Below, piece by piece: positions 1 to 8,271 of a stretch of 64,000 nt of DNA (position 1 is the first letter of the stretch; every line of letters begins with the position of its first letter). The DNA is from Neobacillus niacini. Lineage in GTDB: Bacteria > Bacillota > Bacilli > Bacillales > Cytobacillaceae. The DNA is taken from the NCBI RefSeq assembly GCF_023715785.1, contig NZ_JAMBOX010000008.1, forward strand, positions 124,001 to 188,000, written 5' to 3'. The notes under the pieces were generated by a model. The model saw only the letters and a list, made by a program, of their open reading frames with translations. It ran no database searches and had not been told where the DNA came from. The position numbers and the translations under genes were made by a program.

Positions 1-66
1 CAACAACAAAAAATAATGCAGGTAGGTCACCATTAAACTTTGCACGGCAAATTGGAGACAAGCAAA

Positions 67-89
67 GAACTTCCTGTTTACAGAAGTTC
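67..89 (-). terminator. Stem-loop after DUF3189 gene
   Basis: GAACTTC pairs with GAAGTTC, extended by CTG/CAG with one bulged base, just past the stop of the minus-strand DUF3189 gene. The following T-tract on the minus strand is short (TTTG), so this is a weak intrinsic terminator. Confidence 0.45.
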
Positions 90-103
90 CTCTAAAATGA
101 AAA

Positions 104-619
104 TTATTTAAACATATCATTTTCTAAGATAATCACATTTTCATTCAAAGATGATGTACTGCCCATACGTTTCGTATTTTCTACCAGCCTAAAAATATTA
201 TCACAGCATTGTTTGGCACCTTTCACTAATAACGGTACACCAATAAAGTCAATCTTTAACCCTCTTGAAAAAAATCCCCCCATTGACATCAAAAATGGAA
301 CAGTTGGTGAGGTGTTTGAAAAGACAATTTTTTCATCAACTTGGAATTTTTCCTGTAGTAATAAAATCATTTCTTTCAATGCTGGCACCACATACTTATT
401 CCTTTTTCTACCGATTGTATAAACAGCATTCCCCTCATCATCAATTCCGTGAAAAATCAGCTTCCCAAAATCCTGTTTTGTAAGTTTGTTAAAATATTTT
501 ACGTTTAATATGACATCCTTCGTTAGCTTCATTTCTGATTGGGGCAATTGCTTTAAATGATAGGCAGCAGCCAAAGAAGACGTATGGGTTCCGCCATAAT
601 CATTATAAATATAAATCAT
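104..619 (-). CDS. DUF3189 family protein
   Basis: This 171-residue protein opens with MIYIYNDYGGTHTSS, a leader typical of the DUF3189 family found in endospore-forming Firmicutes. No catalytic function is established for the family. No signal peptide or membrane segment is obvious, so it is likely cytosolic. A GGTH motif near residues 9-12 and a hydrophobic run near residue 110 (PFLMSMGGFF) are the most distinctive parts. The ATG start is preceded by AAGGATGA. The gene stands alone, with a weak stem-loop downstream and a roughly 1-kb gap on its upstream side. Family assignment rests on recall of the N-terminal sequence. Confidence 0.75.
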   Translation of the reverse strand: MIYIYNDYGGTHTSSLAAAYHLKQLPQSEMKLTKDVILNVKYFNKLTKQDFGKLIFHGIDDEGNAVYTIGRKRNKYVVPALKEMILLLQEKFQVDEKIVFSNTSPTVPFLMSMGGFFSRGLKIDFIGVPLLVKGAKQCCDNIFRLVENTKRMGSTSSLNENVIILENDMFK

Positions 620-1260
620 CGGAAATCATCCTTCGATGTTTTTTCAATATTCCTTAGGTTATTTATTCCAATCTGGCCACATATTTATTCTCCTAGCTAT
701 CAAATAAAACTGCTAAATAGATTAATGACAAAGTTTATATATTCGGAAATATCCCCCCATAATGGTTGCTCCCTGAAACCTCTAAATCAGCATCCTTTAA
801 TGCTTGAAGTTAAGTTTCTTAGGGTTTTCCTAAAGAATTTTTCATGAAGGGGAAAGGACTCTAGATGCTGCACTATCGCTGCCAGCGTTGCGCTCCCCAG
901 CTCACCTAAATTACCAAAAAATTTAATCAACAACTCCGTTTAAGCGAAGCTGTCACATCCCCTAAATGATTAAGGTGGTGATTTTTGCGATTGAATAATA
1001 ATAGTAAATGGACACAGCCACGATGTTACCCTGTCCAAAAACTAACAAACCAGTCTACAAGAACATTTGTTTTTCGCAAAAAACATGGAGTATGCCGCCG
1101 GACTTTCAAACCTGATTGCCACTTTTAATACTTTACTTGTAAGCTAGTACAAAATAACGAAAGTTTTAAAAATAATAAGTATGGTGTAGAAAATAATGCA
1201 TTTAATCATGTTTTTGACAGAAATTGAACCAAACCTGGATATTTTACTGTTTTTTGAACC

Positions 1261-1290
1261 TTTACTTTCTTTCACTGCTAGTTGTAGTAT
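1261..1290 (+). promoter_or_regulatory. Putative SigA promoter of the ktr leader
   Basis: A TTTACT -35-like box (1261-1266) lies 18 bp before a TAGTAT -10-like box (1285-1290). Transcription would begin near 1297, just upstream of the riboswitch aptamer, which fits. The match is moderate. The remaining upstream stretch from 620 to 1260 holds no convincing gene; a 45-codon TTG-started reading frame at 991-1128 is noted under rejected items. Confidence 0.4.
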
Positions 1291-1311
1291 TTAACCATAA
1301 AAGTACAATTT

Positions 1312-1427
1312 AATGCCTAATCCCATTATGGGAACGGAGGACCCAATTTTTTGGGGTTAATTCTACTCACTGTAGAAGGGATGACACTCTTTCGCCATCC
1401 TACCCGCCAGCTAACTTCGTCGGCAAA
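1312..1427 (+). ncRNA. c-di-AMP riboswitch (ydaO/yuaA type)
   Basis: The leader has hallmark ydaO/yuaA elements: GGGAACGGAGGACCCA near 1330, GGGGTTAATTC, a pyrimidine-rich arm with CTTTCG, then CCCGCCAGCTAACTTCGTCGGC. A closing P1 helix can form between TGCC (1314-1317) and GGCA (1422-1425). Members of this class bind cyclic di-AMP and usually switch off potassium or osmolyte uptake genes when the ligand is high. Here the next gene is a Ktr/Trk-type potassium channel subunit, which matches the known regulon. Downstream sequence offers two competing helices, described in the terminator entry. Confidence 0.9.
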
Positions 1428-1444
1428 AGCGAAGGAGGTCAAAA

Positions 1445-1473
1445 GACCACCTTATTTGAAGGTGCTTTTTTTG
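1445..1473 (+). terminator. Riboswitch-controlled intrinsic terminator
   Basis: CACCTT (1448-1453) pairs with AAGGTG (1459-1464) and is followed by C and eight T. The overlapping AAGGAGGTC / GACCACCTT helix (about 1432-1453) would use the same bases, giving a simple antiterminator/terminator choice for the c-di-AMP aptamer. The pairing is seen in the sequence; the switching direction is inferred from known ydaO-class switches. Confidence 0.7.
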
Positions 1474-1621
1474 TGGAGTTTCACAAAAATCGCGTTTTCT
1501 AAAATGGGTCTTTTTTGTTGTGAATTAAAACGGATCAGAATCACAAGAAACTTTAATTTGTTCTATTAAAAAAGGTGAAGTAAAGACTGATTATTTATAA
1601 CCTGTTTGGGAGGGATAACCG

Positions 1622-2956
1622 TTGGAGAAAAAATTTAAATTAGACCCTCCTAAAATTCTTGTTTTAGGATTTGCAACCCTGATTCTAATAGGTGCCATAC
1701 TGTTGACTATGCCGATTTCAACAGTGGATGGACAAGGTCTTTCTTTTTTAAATGCTCTGTTTACAGCCACCTCAGCAACATGTGTTACAGGACTAGTTGT
1801 AGTGGATACAGGAACTACGTTTACAATGTTTGGACAATGGGTTATTTTGTCCCTGATTCAAATTGGCGGGCTTGGTTTTATGACAATTGCCACTTTATTT
1901 GCCCTCCTTTTGGGAAAAAAAATTTCCTTGAAAGAAAGAATTTTACTTCAAGAATCTTTAAACAACTTGTCAATGGATGGGATTGTAAGGCTGGCAAAGC
2001 GTATATTAATATTCACTGCCGTAATTGAAATACTGGGGGCTATGTTACTAGCCATTCGGTTTTCATTTGATATGCCCCTTAAAAAGGCCATTTATTACGG
2101 TATTTTTCATTCTATTTCAAATTTTAATAATGCGGGATTCGATTTAATGGGGGAATTTCGCAGCTTAACTGGTTATGTAGAGGATCCAACAATTTCTTTA
2201 ACGGTTTGTGCATTAATAACCCTTGGCGGAATTGGATTTATTGTGATGAATGAACTTTTTGAATATAGAAAAACAAAAAGATTATCTTTACACACAAAAG
2301 TCGTTTTGGTATCTAGCTCTATTTTGGTGGCAGTCGGAACCATTTTAATTTTGTTATTGGAGTTTTCTAATGATAAAACGTTACAACCATTATCTTTTAC
2401 TGGGAAAATTCTTGCGTCTTTATTTCAATCCATAACGCCTAGAACAGCTGGTGCAAATACACTGAACATCCCAGATTTAACCCAATCAACCTTATTATTG
2501 ATCATTTTCCTAATGTTTATTGGTGCATCACCTGGTTCAACAGGGAGTGGTATTAAAACAACGACCTTTACCACTTTAATTGGGGCTGTTTGGTCACAAA
2601 TTCGTGGGAAAGAGGATGTTATTCTTTTCCGTCAACGGATTGAATATGAAACGATTTATAAGGCCCTCACGGTAACAGTAAGTGCGTTATTTCTTGTATT
2701 AACCGTTACCATGTTTTTAACCATAACTGAACCTGGAAAAGATTTTTTAATGATACTATTTGAGGCGACATCCGCATTTGGTACTGTTGGACTTTCTATG
2801 GGATTGACTCCAGAATTATCTCCCATTGGCAGGTGTATCATTATTTTCACCATGTTTGCAGGAAGGGTGGGACCATTGACGATCGCCTTTGCAGTAACTA
2901 TGCGTAGAAAGCCTGATGCTTTCCGTTACCCAAAAGGCAAAATTATGATTGGGTAG
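1622..2956 (+). CDS. KtrB/KtrD-type potassium uptake channel subunit
   Basis: This 444-residue integral membrane protein belongs to the TrkH/KtrB superfamily of potassium-translocating subunits. It has four pore-loop repeats with filter-like segments such as SATCVTGL (about residue 52), SNFNNAGFD (about 165), SPGSTGSGI (about 303) and AFGTVGLSMG (about 386), each containing the conserved Gly. Length matches Bacillus KtrB and KtrD (about 445-450 residues). The start is TTG, with GGGAGGG about 7 bp upstream. No gene for a KtrA/KtrC RCK gating partner is adjacent, so the regulator must be elsewhere. Expression should be controlled by the c-di-AMP riboswitch in its leader. KtrB and KtrD cannot be told apart with confidence here. 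Confidence 0.92.
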   Translation: MEKKFKLDPPKILVLGFATLILIGAILLTMPISTVDGQGLSFLNALFTATSATCVTGLVVVDTGTTFTMFGQWVILSLIQIGGLGFMTIATLFALLLGKKISLKERILLQESLNNLSMDGIVRLAKRILIFTAVIEILGAMLLAIRFSFDMPLKKAIYYGIFHSISNFNNAGFDLMGEFRSLTGYVEDPTISLTVCALITLGGIGFIVMNELFEYRKTKRLSLHTKVVLVSSSILVAVGTILILLLEFSNDKTLQPLSFTGKILASLFQSITPRTAGANTLNIPDLTQSTLLLIIFLMFIGASPGSTGSGIKTTTFTTLIGAVWSQIRGKEDVILFRQRIEYETIYKALTVTVSALFLVLTVTMFLTITEPGKDFLMILFEATSAFGTVGLSMGLTPELSPIGRCIIIFTMFAGRVGPLTIAFAVTMRRKPDAFRYPKGKIMIG

Positions 2957-2970
2957 TTTTCAAAAAAAGG

Positions 2971-3013
2971 AGTGCCTGTCACTACTCGTACGGGTAGTGA
3001 CAGGCACTTTTTT
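2971..3013 (+). terminator. Long hairpin terminator (GTGCCTGTCA family)
   Basis: AGTGCCTGTCACTAC (2971-2985) pairs perfectly over 15 bp with GTAGTGACAGGCACT (2994-3008), followed by a T-tract. It should terminate the potassium channel transcript. The same GTGCCTGTCA...TGACAGGCAC outer stem recurs at 4129, 42464 and 46205, so this is also a dispersed hairpin repeat. Confidence 0.85.
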
Positions 3014-3236
3014 AATTAAGGGTGAGCCAAAATGGGACACCCTATCATTATAGAACTATAACCTCTTCTTTGTTTTCTTCCGCTTTATTAGCCACCGCAA
3101 AAATCCCGAAATGTATAAATATGTTAAATTTTTATAGGATGCGATATAATTTTAATCAGTTGAACGATAAAATGGCAATATCCCAGTCCTGGACCTACTA
3201 ATCTTTATCCATTTAAAAACGAGGTGGTTACCCACT

Positions 3237-4124
3237 ATGCAAAATAATGAGCTATTTAAAAATAGTCAGCTTGCACAAAATTATATGGCTTCCTATGAGA
3301 ACACATTATCATTATGGCCCGTTCCTTTTGAGTCGCTATATGTGGAAACAGAATACGGTAGTACTCATGTCATTGTTTCAGGACCGGAGGACGGCGAACC
3401 TGTCATTTTGCTGAATGGATTTGGTTTTAGTGCAACCATGTGGTATCCGAATGTCGAAGTTTTAGCGCAAACGTTTCGTGTATATGCAGTAGATGTTATC
3501 GGTGAATTTAATCGAAGTATCCCAAAAGCGCACTTTAAAGAGCGAAAAGATTATGTCAATTGGCTTACATCACTGTTGGACAATCTACATATCGACCAAG
3601 CCTATTTTATTGGACATTCTAATGGAGGTTGGCATGTACTTAATCTCGCCATAAGCGCACAGCATCGGGTCAAAAAAATGATTTTATTGGCTCCAGCAGC
3701 ATCCTTTGCTCCTTTCACCAAACAATTTGGAATTCGTTTGTTAGCTGCTAACATCATTCGTACACGTTCGGTAATCATTAACTTTTGTGCAAAATGGTTT
3801 ATTAATAAAGACAATCTACATATGGTCAGTCATCATCTCATTGAGCAATTTTATCATGGGATTGTAGGATTTGGATGGAAATATAAAGTCCTGATTCCAG
3901 CGGTTTATCGAGATGAAGAATTAATGAATATTACTGTACCTACATTACTCATCATTGGTGACAAGGAAGTCATTTATAATCCAACACGAGTATTTGCAAG
4001 AGCAAAACAACTAATCCCTCACATCTCCACCATATCCATTCCTGGAGTGGGACATGGAACCAATATCGAAAAGCCTGATTATATTAATCAACAAATGGTA
4101 GATTTCTTGATCATTAAAGCTTAA
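3237..4124 (+). CDS. Alpha/beta hydrolase
   Basis: This 295-residue cytosolic protein has the alpha/beta hydrolase fold. The oxyanion region is VILLNGFGFSATMWYP (about residue 57), the nucleophile elbow is GHSNGG (Ser about 128), the acid is probably the Asp in LLIIGDKEVIYNP (about 242) and the base is the His in GVGHGTNIEKP (about 273). A cap region lies between about 155 and 215. An RBS (GAGGTGG) precedes the ATG. The substrate cannot be inferred. It is a single-gene unit between two hairpins of the same repeat family. Confidence 0.88.
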   Translation: MQNNELFKNSQLAQNYMASYENTLSLWPVPFESLYVETEYGSTHVIVSGPEDGEPVILLNGFGFSATMWYPNVEVLAQTFRVYAVDVIGEFNRSIPKAHFKERKDYVNWLTSLLDNLHIDQAYFIGHSNGGWHVLNLAISAQHRVKKMILLAPAASFAPFTKQFGIRLLAANIIRTRSVIINFCAKWFINKDNLHMVSHHLIEQFYHGIVGFGWKYKVLIPAVYRDEELMNITVPTLLIIGDKEVIYNPTRVFARAKQLIPHISTISIPGVGHGTNIEKPDYINQQMVDFLIIKA

Positions 4125-4128
4125 ACAG

Positions 4129-4191
4129 AGTGCCTGTCACCACCCGAATCATGTCGAGAAGAATCGACAAATTACGGGCAGTGACAGGCAT
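4129..4191 (+). repeat. Dispersed hairpin element, GTGCCTGTCAC family
   Basis: Outer arms AGTGCCTGTCAC and GTGACAGGCA flank an inner TGTCGA...TCGACA stem. The internal part (GTCGA-GAAGAA-TCGACAAATTACGG) resembles the elements at 42464 and 46205. It lies just after the hydrolase stop and may act as its terminator, but the T-tract is poor (TTTGCTTT). Confidence 0.7.
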
Positions 4192-4342
4192 TTGCTTTAA
4201 ATGAAGTTTTGGAGAGTTCAGGTGTTGGCCCAAAGAAATCTATTTCTCCTAAGATTATAAACCTATCGATCGCAGGTCATTTAACCTATAAAGTTAAGGA
4301 TTTCTCCTTTTTTATATAAGAAAAAATAACTGTTTTTTCCAG

Positions 4343-4381
4343 TTTACAGATTATTCAAACTCTATTAACTATCACTCAACA
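4343..4381 (+). promoter_or_regulatory. PhoP box (four 6-bp repeats, 11-bp phased)
   Basis: TTTACA (4343), TTCAAA (4354), TTAACT (4365) and TCAACA (4376) begin exactly 11 bp apart, matching the TTHAYA direct-repeat arrangement bound by Bacillus PhoP. A -10-like TATGTT (4391-4396) follows after 9 bp, so the box would occupy about -20 to -60 of the promoter, the usual place for Pho activation. The downstream gene encodes two phosphodiesterase domains, a natural Pho-regulon member. The sequence pattern is direct; regulation is inferred. Confidence 0.72.
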
Positions 4382-4435
4382 TTTCTCCTATATGTTTATA
4401 GTCGAAGACATAATTTTATAGGAGATGATGGAAAG

Positions 4436-6652
4436 ATGAAGAAAAGTTTGATTGCCGGCCTTGCCACTCTCTCGCTGTCGGTTTCAGCAGCAGCCCCTTA
4501 TGCCGTTTTAGCCAAACCGATTGAAGTTTCAGCTACTGACAATGGACAATCGACCTTAAAGCCGCTTACTTCCGATGTCGCAGTCATTGCCCATCGCGGC
4601 GCCTCCGCTTACGGCCCGGCACACACACTTGCCGCCTACAAACAGGCCATGACCATGGGGGCCGATTATGTCGAATTCGATTTGCAAATGACCAAGGATG
4701 GCCAATTGATTGCCCTGCATGATGAAACCTTGAACCGGACCACCAATGTCGAAGAGCTCTATCCGGACCGGGCACCATGGCGAGTAAAGGATTTTACCCT
4801 CGAAGAGATCAAGCGCCTTGATGCGGGCTCATGGTTCAATCAAGCCTATCCTGATAAGGCAAAAACGGCTTACATAGGTCAGCAAGTTCCGACCCTTGAG
4901 GAAGCCATCAATTATGTCAAGCAGCACGGAAACGGAAAGTTCGGCCTTTATATGGAAACAAAGGCACCCAATGTTTATCCGGGAATGGAAGAGAAAGTAA
5001 TTGATATCTTGAAAAAAACCAATGTCCTGGATCAGGAAAAGCTGTTCCTCGAATCGTTCAGTGAGGAAAGCCTTCGCAAATTAAGAACACTTGCCCCTAA
5101 CGTAAAACTAGTACAGCTTTATACGGGAAGCATGTTGGCCGGCAAAGACGTATTTCTGGAAATGAAACGGGTTTCCGACTATGCTTCTGGCGTGGGCCCT
5201 AGCAAAGAACTAGTGGTTCCGAAGCTAATGCAAGCAGCGCATCAAAACCAGCTGCTTGTTCATCCTTGGACCGTCAACTCCCAGGATGACATGATCTCCT
5301 TACTTTCACTAGGAGTCGACGGCCAGTTTACCAACAACACCGACTTGCTAGTGGACTTACTGGACAAGCCAATTATCTCACATGGAGTAGCAAGCGGTGA
5401 TGTGACCGATTCTTCCGCCACCCTATGGACCAGGACCAACGCCAAAGCCAATGTGCAATTTGAGATTTCAACAGACAGCACGTTCAAACACAATACGATT
5501 GTTAAAACAAGCGCCGCAAAGGCCAAGAACGATTTTACAGTAAAGGTCGAAATAAACGGATTAATGCCCGACACCAAGTATTTTTACCGGGCACACGCGG
5601 TTTCCAGCAAGTATACCGTAACTGGTTCCTTTAAAACGGCACCGGCAGAAAACAGCCTAAAGCCATTGACGATGGTTTGGGGCGGTGATACGGGCGGTCA
5701 TGGCGAGATACCGCCATATAAATCGTTCGAAGCAATGTCCGCCATAAATCCAGACTTCTTCCTGTACAGCGGTGACACCATTTATGCCGACAGCCCAACC
5801 CCAGCTGTACCGAATCCGCCTTCACAAAAGGTAGAAGATTTCTGGGCAAAGTATAAAGAAATAAGGACGGACAAAGGGTTCCGCAGCCTCCTGCAAAAAA
5901 CAGCAACCTATGCGACCTGGGATGACCATGAAGTAATCAATGACTTTTCAGGACCATCCGAGCCGCTGACGCCAACCGGATTACGCGCGTTTAAAAACTA
6001 CTGGCCCATCTCCAATCAACGCAGCGACGCAGACAAACTGTATCACAAGTATTCTTGGGGCAATACGATGGATATGATGATGTTAAACAACCGGGGCTAC
6101 CGCTCTCCAAACACGCAGGCTGATGGACCTGATAAAACCATGCTTGGGGGCGAACAAGTAAAATGGCTGAAGCAGCAGCTTTTGGAGTCAGATGCAAAAG
6201 TGAAACTGGTCGCGTCTTCTGTTCCGATCTCCATCCCAACTGGTAAAGCCATGTCGCGAGACGGATGGGCCAACGGCGACAATGTCAATCCAAATGATCC
6301 AACAGGGTTTGAGCAGGAGTTCAAGGAAATCTCTGATTTTATCATCGAAAATGGAATTAAGAACGTTTTCTTCGTTACAACTGACGTTCACTTTGCAGAA
6401 GTCATAAAATATGATGCCAATCATGATGGGAAAACGGATTATAACGAACTGATCAGCGGACCGATTGGCGCCGTGAAGATTAATCCAGGAACATTGGACC
6501 CAACCTTCGGTCCTGAACGGTTATATGCCGAAGGAAACTTCTTCAACTTTGGCGTATTCCGTATTGACCCAGCCACCCAGCAAGCAACGGTCGAAATTCA
6601 GGATGAAAATGGCCAAGTCCATTTCAGCCATACCTTCCAATTGGAGGAATAA
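4436..6652 (+). CDS. Secreted GDPD-PhoD fusion phosphodiesterase
   Basis: This 738-residue protein has a Sec signal peptide (MKKSLIAGLATLSLSVSAAA, cleavage near residue 26). Residues about 48-310 form a glycerophosphodiester phosphodiesterase domain: IAHRGASAYGPAHT, the EFD metal-binding motif in GADYVEFDLQMTKDG, and HDETLNRTTN. From about 313 a PhoD-like phosphodiesterase/alkaline phosphatase starts: an N-terminal fibronectin-like domain (SHGVASGDVTDSSATLWTR), then catalytic motifs GGDTGG, YSGDTIYAD (about 444), WDDHEVINDF (about 495) and TTDVHFAE (about 649). In Bacillus subtilis the two activities are separate secreted Pho-regulon enzymes that attack teichoic acid; here one polypeptide has both. 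RBS GGAG precedes the ATG. The gene looks more GC-rich than its neighbours by eye. Its 3' portion has a decayed copy near 25.8 kb. Confidence 0.9.
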   Translation: MKKSLIAGLATLSLSVSAAAPYAVLAKPIEVSATDNGQSTLKPLTSDVAVIAHRGASAYGPAHTLAAYKQAMTMGADYVEFDLQMTKDGQLIALHDETLNRTTNVEELYPDRAPWRVKDFTLEEIKRLDAGSWFNQAYPDKAKTAYIGQQVPTLEEAINYVKQHGNGKFGLYMETKAPNVYPGMEEKVIDILKKTNVLDQEKLFLESFSEESLRKLRTLAPNVKLVQLYTGSMLAGKDVFLEMKRVSDYASGVGPSKELVVPKLMQAAHQNQLLVHPWTVNSQDDMISLLSLGVDGQFTNNTDLLVDLLDKPIISHGVASGDVTDSSATLWTRTNAKANVQFEISTDSTFKHNTIVKTSAAKAKNDFTVKVEINGLMPDTKYFYRAHAVSSKYTVTGSFKTAPAENSLKPLTMVWGGDTGGHGEIPPYKSFEAMSAINPDFFLYSGDTIYADSPTPAVPNPPSQKVEDFWAKYKEIRTDKGFRSLLQKTATYATWDDHEVINDFSGPSEPLTPTGLRAFKNYWPISNQRSDADKLYHKYSWGNTMDMMMLNNRGYRSPNTQADGPDKTMLGGEQVKWLKQQLLESDAKVKLVASSVPISIPTGKAMSRDGWANGDNVNPNDPTGFEQEFKEISDFIIENGIKNVFFVTTDVHFAEVIKYDANHDGKTDYNELISGPIGAVKINPGTLDPTFGPERLYAEGNFFNFGVFRIDPATQQATVEIQDENGQVHFSHTFQLEE

Positions 6653-6741
6653 AGCAAGAGTACGGTTCTTTGCTTCAAATGTAGCAAAACCGTCCTTTCT
6701 TTCCGGCCTGGCTGACCGAAAACATATTTAATTGCTTAGCT

Positions 6742-6768
6742 GCCACCTTGTCAAAGGTGGCATTTTTT
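6742..6768 (+). terminator. Intrinsic terminator of the GDPD-PhoD gene
   Basis: GCCACCTT pairs with AAGGTGGC around a short loop and is followed by ATTTTTT. It lies about 90 bp past the stop codon. Confidence 0.85.
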
Positions 6769-6819
6769 AATTCCAACATAAGAAACCGAAGACTTGAACA
6801 AATCACCGCACCTGCTGAA

Positions 6820-7196
6820 GGTTCTACGTGACTTCCAGTTCAGAAAATTGGTGAAATTGGGCACGTATAAAGGTTCTACGTGACCTCCAGTTCAGAAAAT
6901 TGGTGAAATTGGGCACGTATAAAGGCTCTACGTGACCTCCAGTTTAGAAAATTGGTGAAAATGGGCACGTATAAGGGTTCTACGTGACCTCCAGCTCAGA
7001 AAAAAGGTGAAAATGGTCACGTATAAAGGTTCTACGTGACCTCCAGTTCAGAAAATTGGTGAAATTGGGCACGTATAAGGGTTCTACGTGACCTCCAGCT
7101 CAGAAAAAAGGTGAAATTGGGCACGTATAAGGGTTCTACGTGACCTCCTACTCTGAAAAAAGGTAAAAACGGGCACGTATGAAGATTCTACGTGAC
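6820..7196. repeat. Array of 52-bp tandem repeats with inverted TACGTGACC arms
   Basis: Seven complete copies plus a partial one start at 6820, 6872, 6924, 6976, 7028, 7080, 7132 and 7184, always exactly 52 bp apart. Each unit starts GGTTCTACGTGACCTCCAG, has a middle part with GGTGAAATTG, and ends GGGCACGTATAA. TACGTGACC and GGGCACGTA are inverted to each other; in the unit starting at 6976 the second arm is GGTCACGTA, giving a perfect 9-bp inverted repeat. No unique spacers exist, so it is not CRISPR. It fills the space between the GDPD-PhoD terminator and the convergent LysR gene. A similar scaffold with other arms is found at 48041-48281. Confidence 0.9.
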
Positions 7197-7244
7197 GGCT
7201 GAAACGGTTTCCTGAAGGCACTGATTCACTGCTGACTAACGTCG

Positions 7245-8138
7245 TTATCTCTCTGTATATTGGAATTCATTATGATAAAATTCAAAAAAGAATGGAAGGA
7301 ATTTGTCTACTATCTCAGAGTTATGATCCTTTCTCCACGCAATAGATGCCTCAACCGCAATATTTATGTCTTCTACTTTACGTAGTATGACCCTATCTGC
7401 AGGAATCATGGGGGATGGAGTCAATGCTACTCCCATACCGGCAGCAACCAGCACCAAAACAGTTTGAAGGTCATTGGCCTGAATCTTAATTTTTGGAGCG
7501 AATCCCGCCATTTGGAAAATGCTCATAAACGTATCGTAATACAAAACACCAGCTGATTTAGGTGTCATAATAAAGGTTTCGTCTGCCAAATCACGAAGGT
7601 AAACGGAAGGTTTGTTTGCAAGGGGATGATCCTCCGGTAATGCAGCCTTAAAACTCACTTTTGTTATCGGTCTTACATGAAGTTTATTGCTGGTGACTGG
7701 AGCGGATACGATACCGATATCAATCCTCTTTTCATGTAAGGCTTTGACTATATTGGCTGTACTCATTTGGTGAAACGCAATTCCTACTTGAGGATGAAGT
7801 TCAAGGTATTTTTGAACCAAAGGAATAAGATTATGTACTGTTCCAGTGAACCCCATTCTTAGTTCACCTTCCATCCCGGTGGAAGATAATCGCGTAGTAA
7901 CGCATGCTTGCTCCACTTGATCAAGGATTTGGTATGCCTTGTTTAGAAACACCTTTCCGGCGTTTGTCAACTCAACATGCCGCTTAGTCCGATAAAACAA
8001 TTGGGCACCGATTTCCTCCTCCAACTCCTGAATTTGCCTGCTAAGAGGCGGTTGGGCGATGTGCAACCTTTCCGCTGCTCTACCAAAGTTTAATTCCTCC
8101 GCAAGTGCCAGAAAATATCGGATATGCCTCAGTTCCAT
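7245..8138 (-). CDS. LysR family transcriptional regulator
   Basis: This 297-residue protein has an N-terminal winged HTH typical of LysR regulators: MELRHIRYFLALAEELNFG followed by AERLHIAQPPLSRQIQ (residues 1-60), then a periplasmic-binding-protein-like effector domain (about 90-290). It is transcribed away from an M24-family gene, with a 133-bp shared intergenic region that has a LysR-type dyad. By the usual logic of the family it controls that neighbour and itself. Effector unknown. Confidence 0.92.
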   Translation of the reverse strand: MELRHIRYFLALAEELNFGRAAERLHIAQPPLSRQIQELEEEIGAQLFYRTKRHVELTNAGKVFLNKAYQILDQVEQACVTTRLSSTGMEGELRMGFTGTVHNLIPLVQKYLELHPQVGIAFHQMSTANIVKALHEKRIDIGIVSAPVTSNKLHVRPITKVSFKAALPEDHPLANKPSVYLRDLADETFIMTPKSAGVLYYDTFMSIFQMAGFAPKIKIQANDLQTVLVLVAAGMGVALTPSPMIPADRVILRKVEDINIAVEASIAWRKDHNSEIVDKFLPFFFEFYHNEFQYTER

Positions 8139-8162
8139 ATACGCTTACTCCTCCCCGCTATT

Positions 8163-8179
8163 AATACCCAATAGGTATT
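8163..8179. promoter_or_regulatory. Putative LysR operator
   Basis: AATACC-CAATA-GGTATT is an interrupted palindrome containing the T-N11-A pattern of LysR boxes (TACCCAATAGGTA core), 25 bp upstream of the lysR start and inside the divergent promoter region. A half-site TAGGTATT follows near 8195. Confidence 0.6.
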
Positions 8180-8271
8180 AGTAGCTGCATTTTTAGGTAT
8201 TTCTCTTCATTATTTTGATTTTTTAAAATAAAGTCAAGGGAAGAAAACTTCTAGCCAAAGGGAGAATTTAT

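Noticed and set aside
991-1128. 45-codon TTG-started frame upstream of the riboswitch (starts LNNNSKWTQPRCY)
   Set aside because: RBS spacing is poor, the composition is unremarkable and no homologue is recognised; I could not support it as a gene.
3055-3136. Minus-strand open stretch ending ...FAVANKAEENKEEVIVL, looking like a transporter C-terminus
   Set aside because: No start codon or upstream continuation; a stop occurs shortly before it. It may be a relic but the evidence is too thin to list.
6820-7196. Possible CRISPR array
   Set aside because: Units are contiguous, conserved along the full 52 bp, and there are no unique spacers or cas genes.
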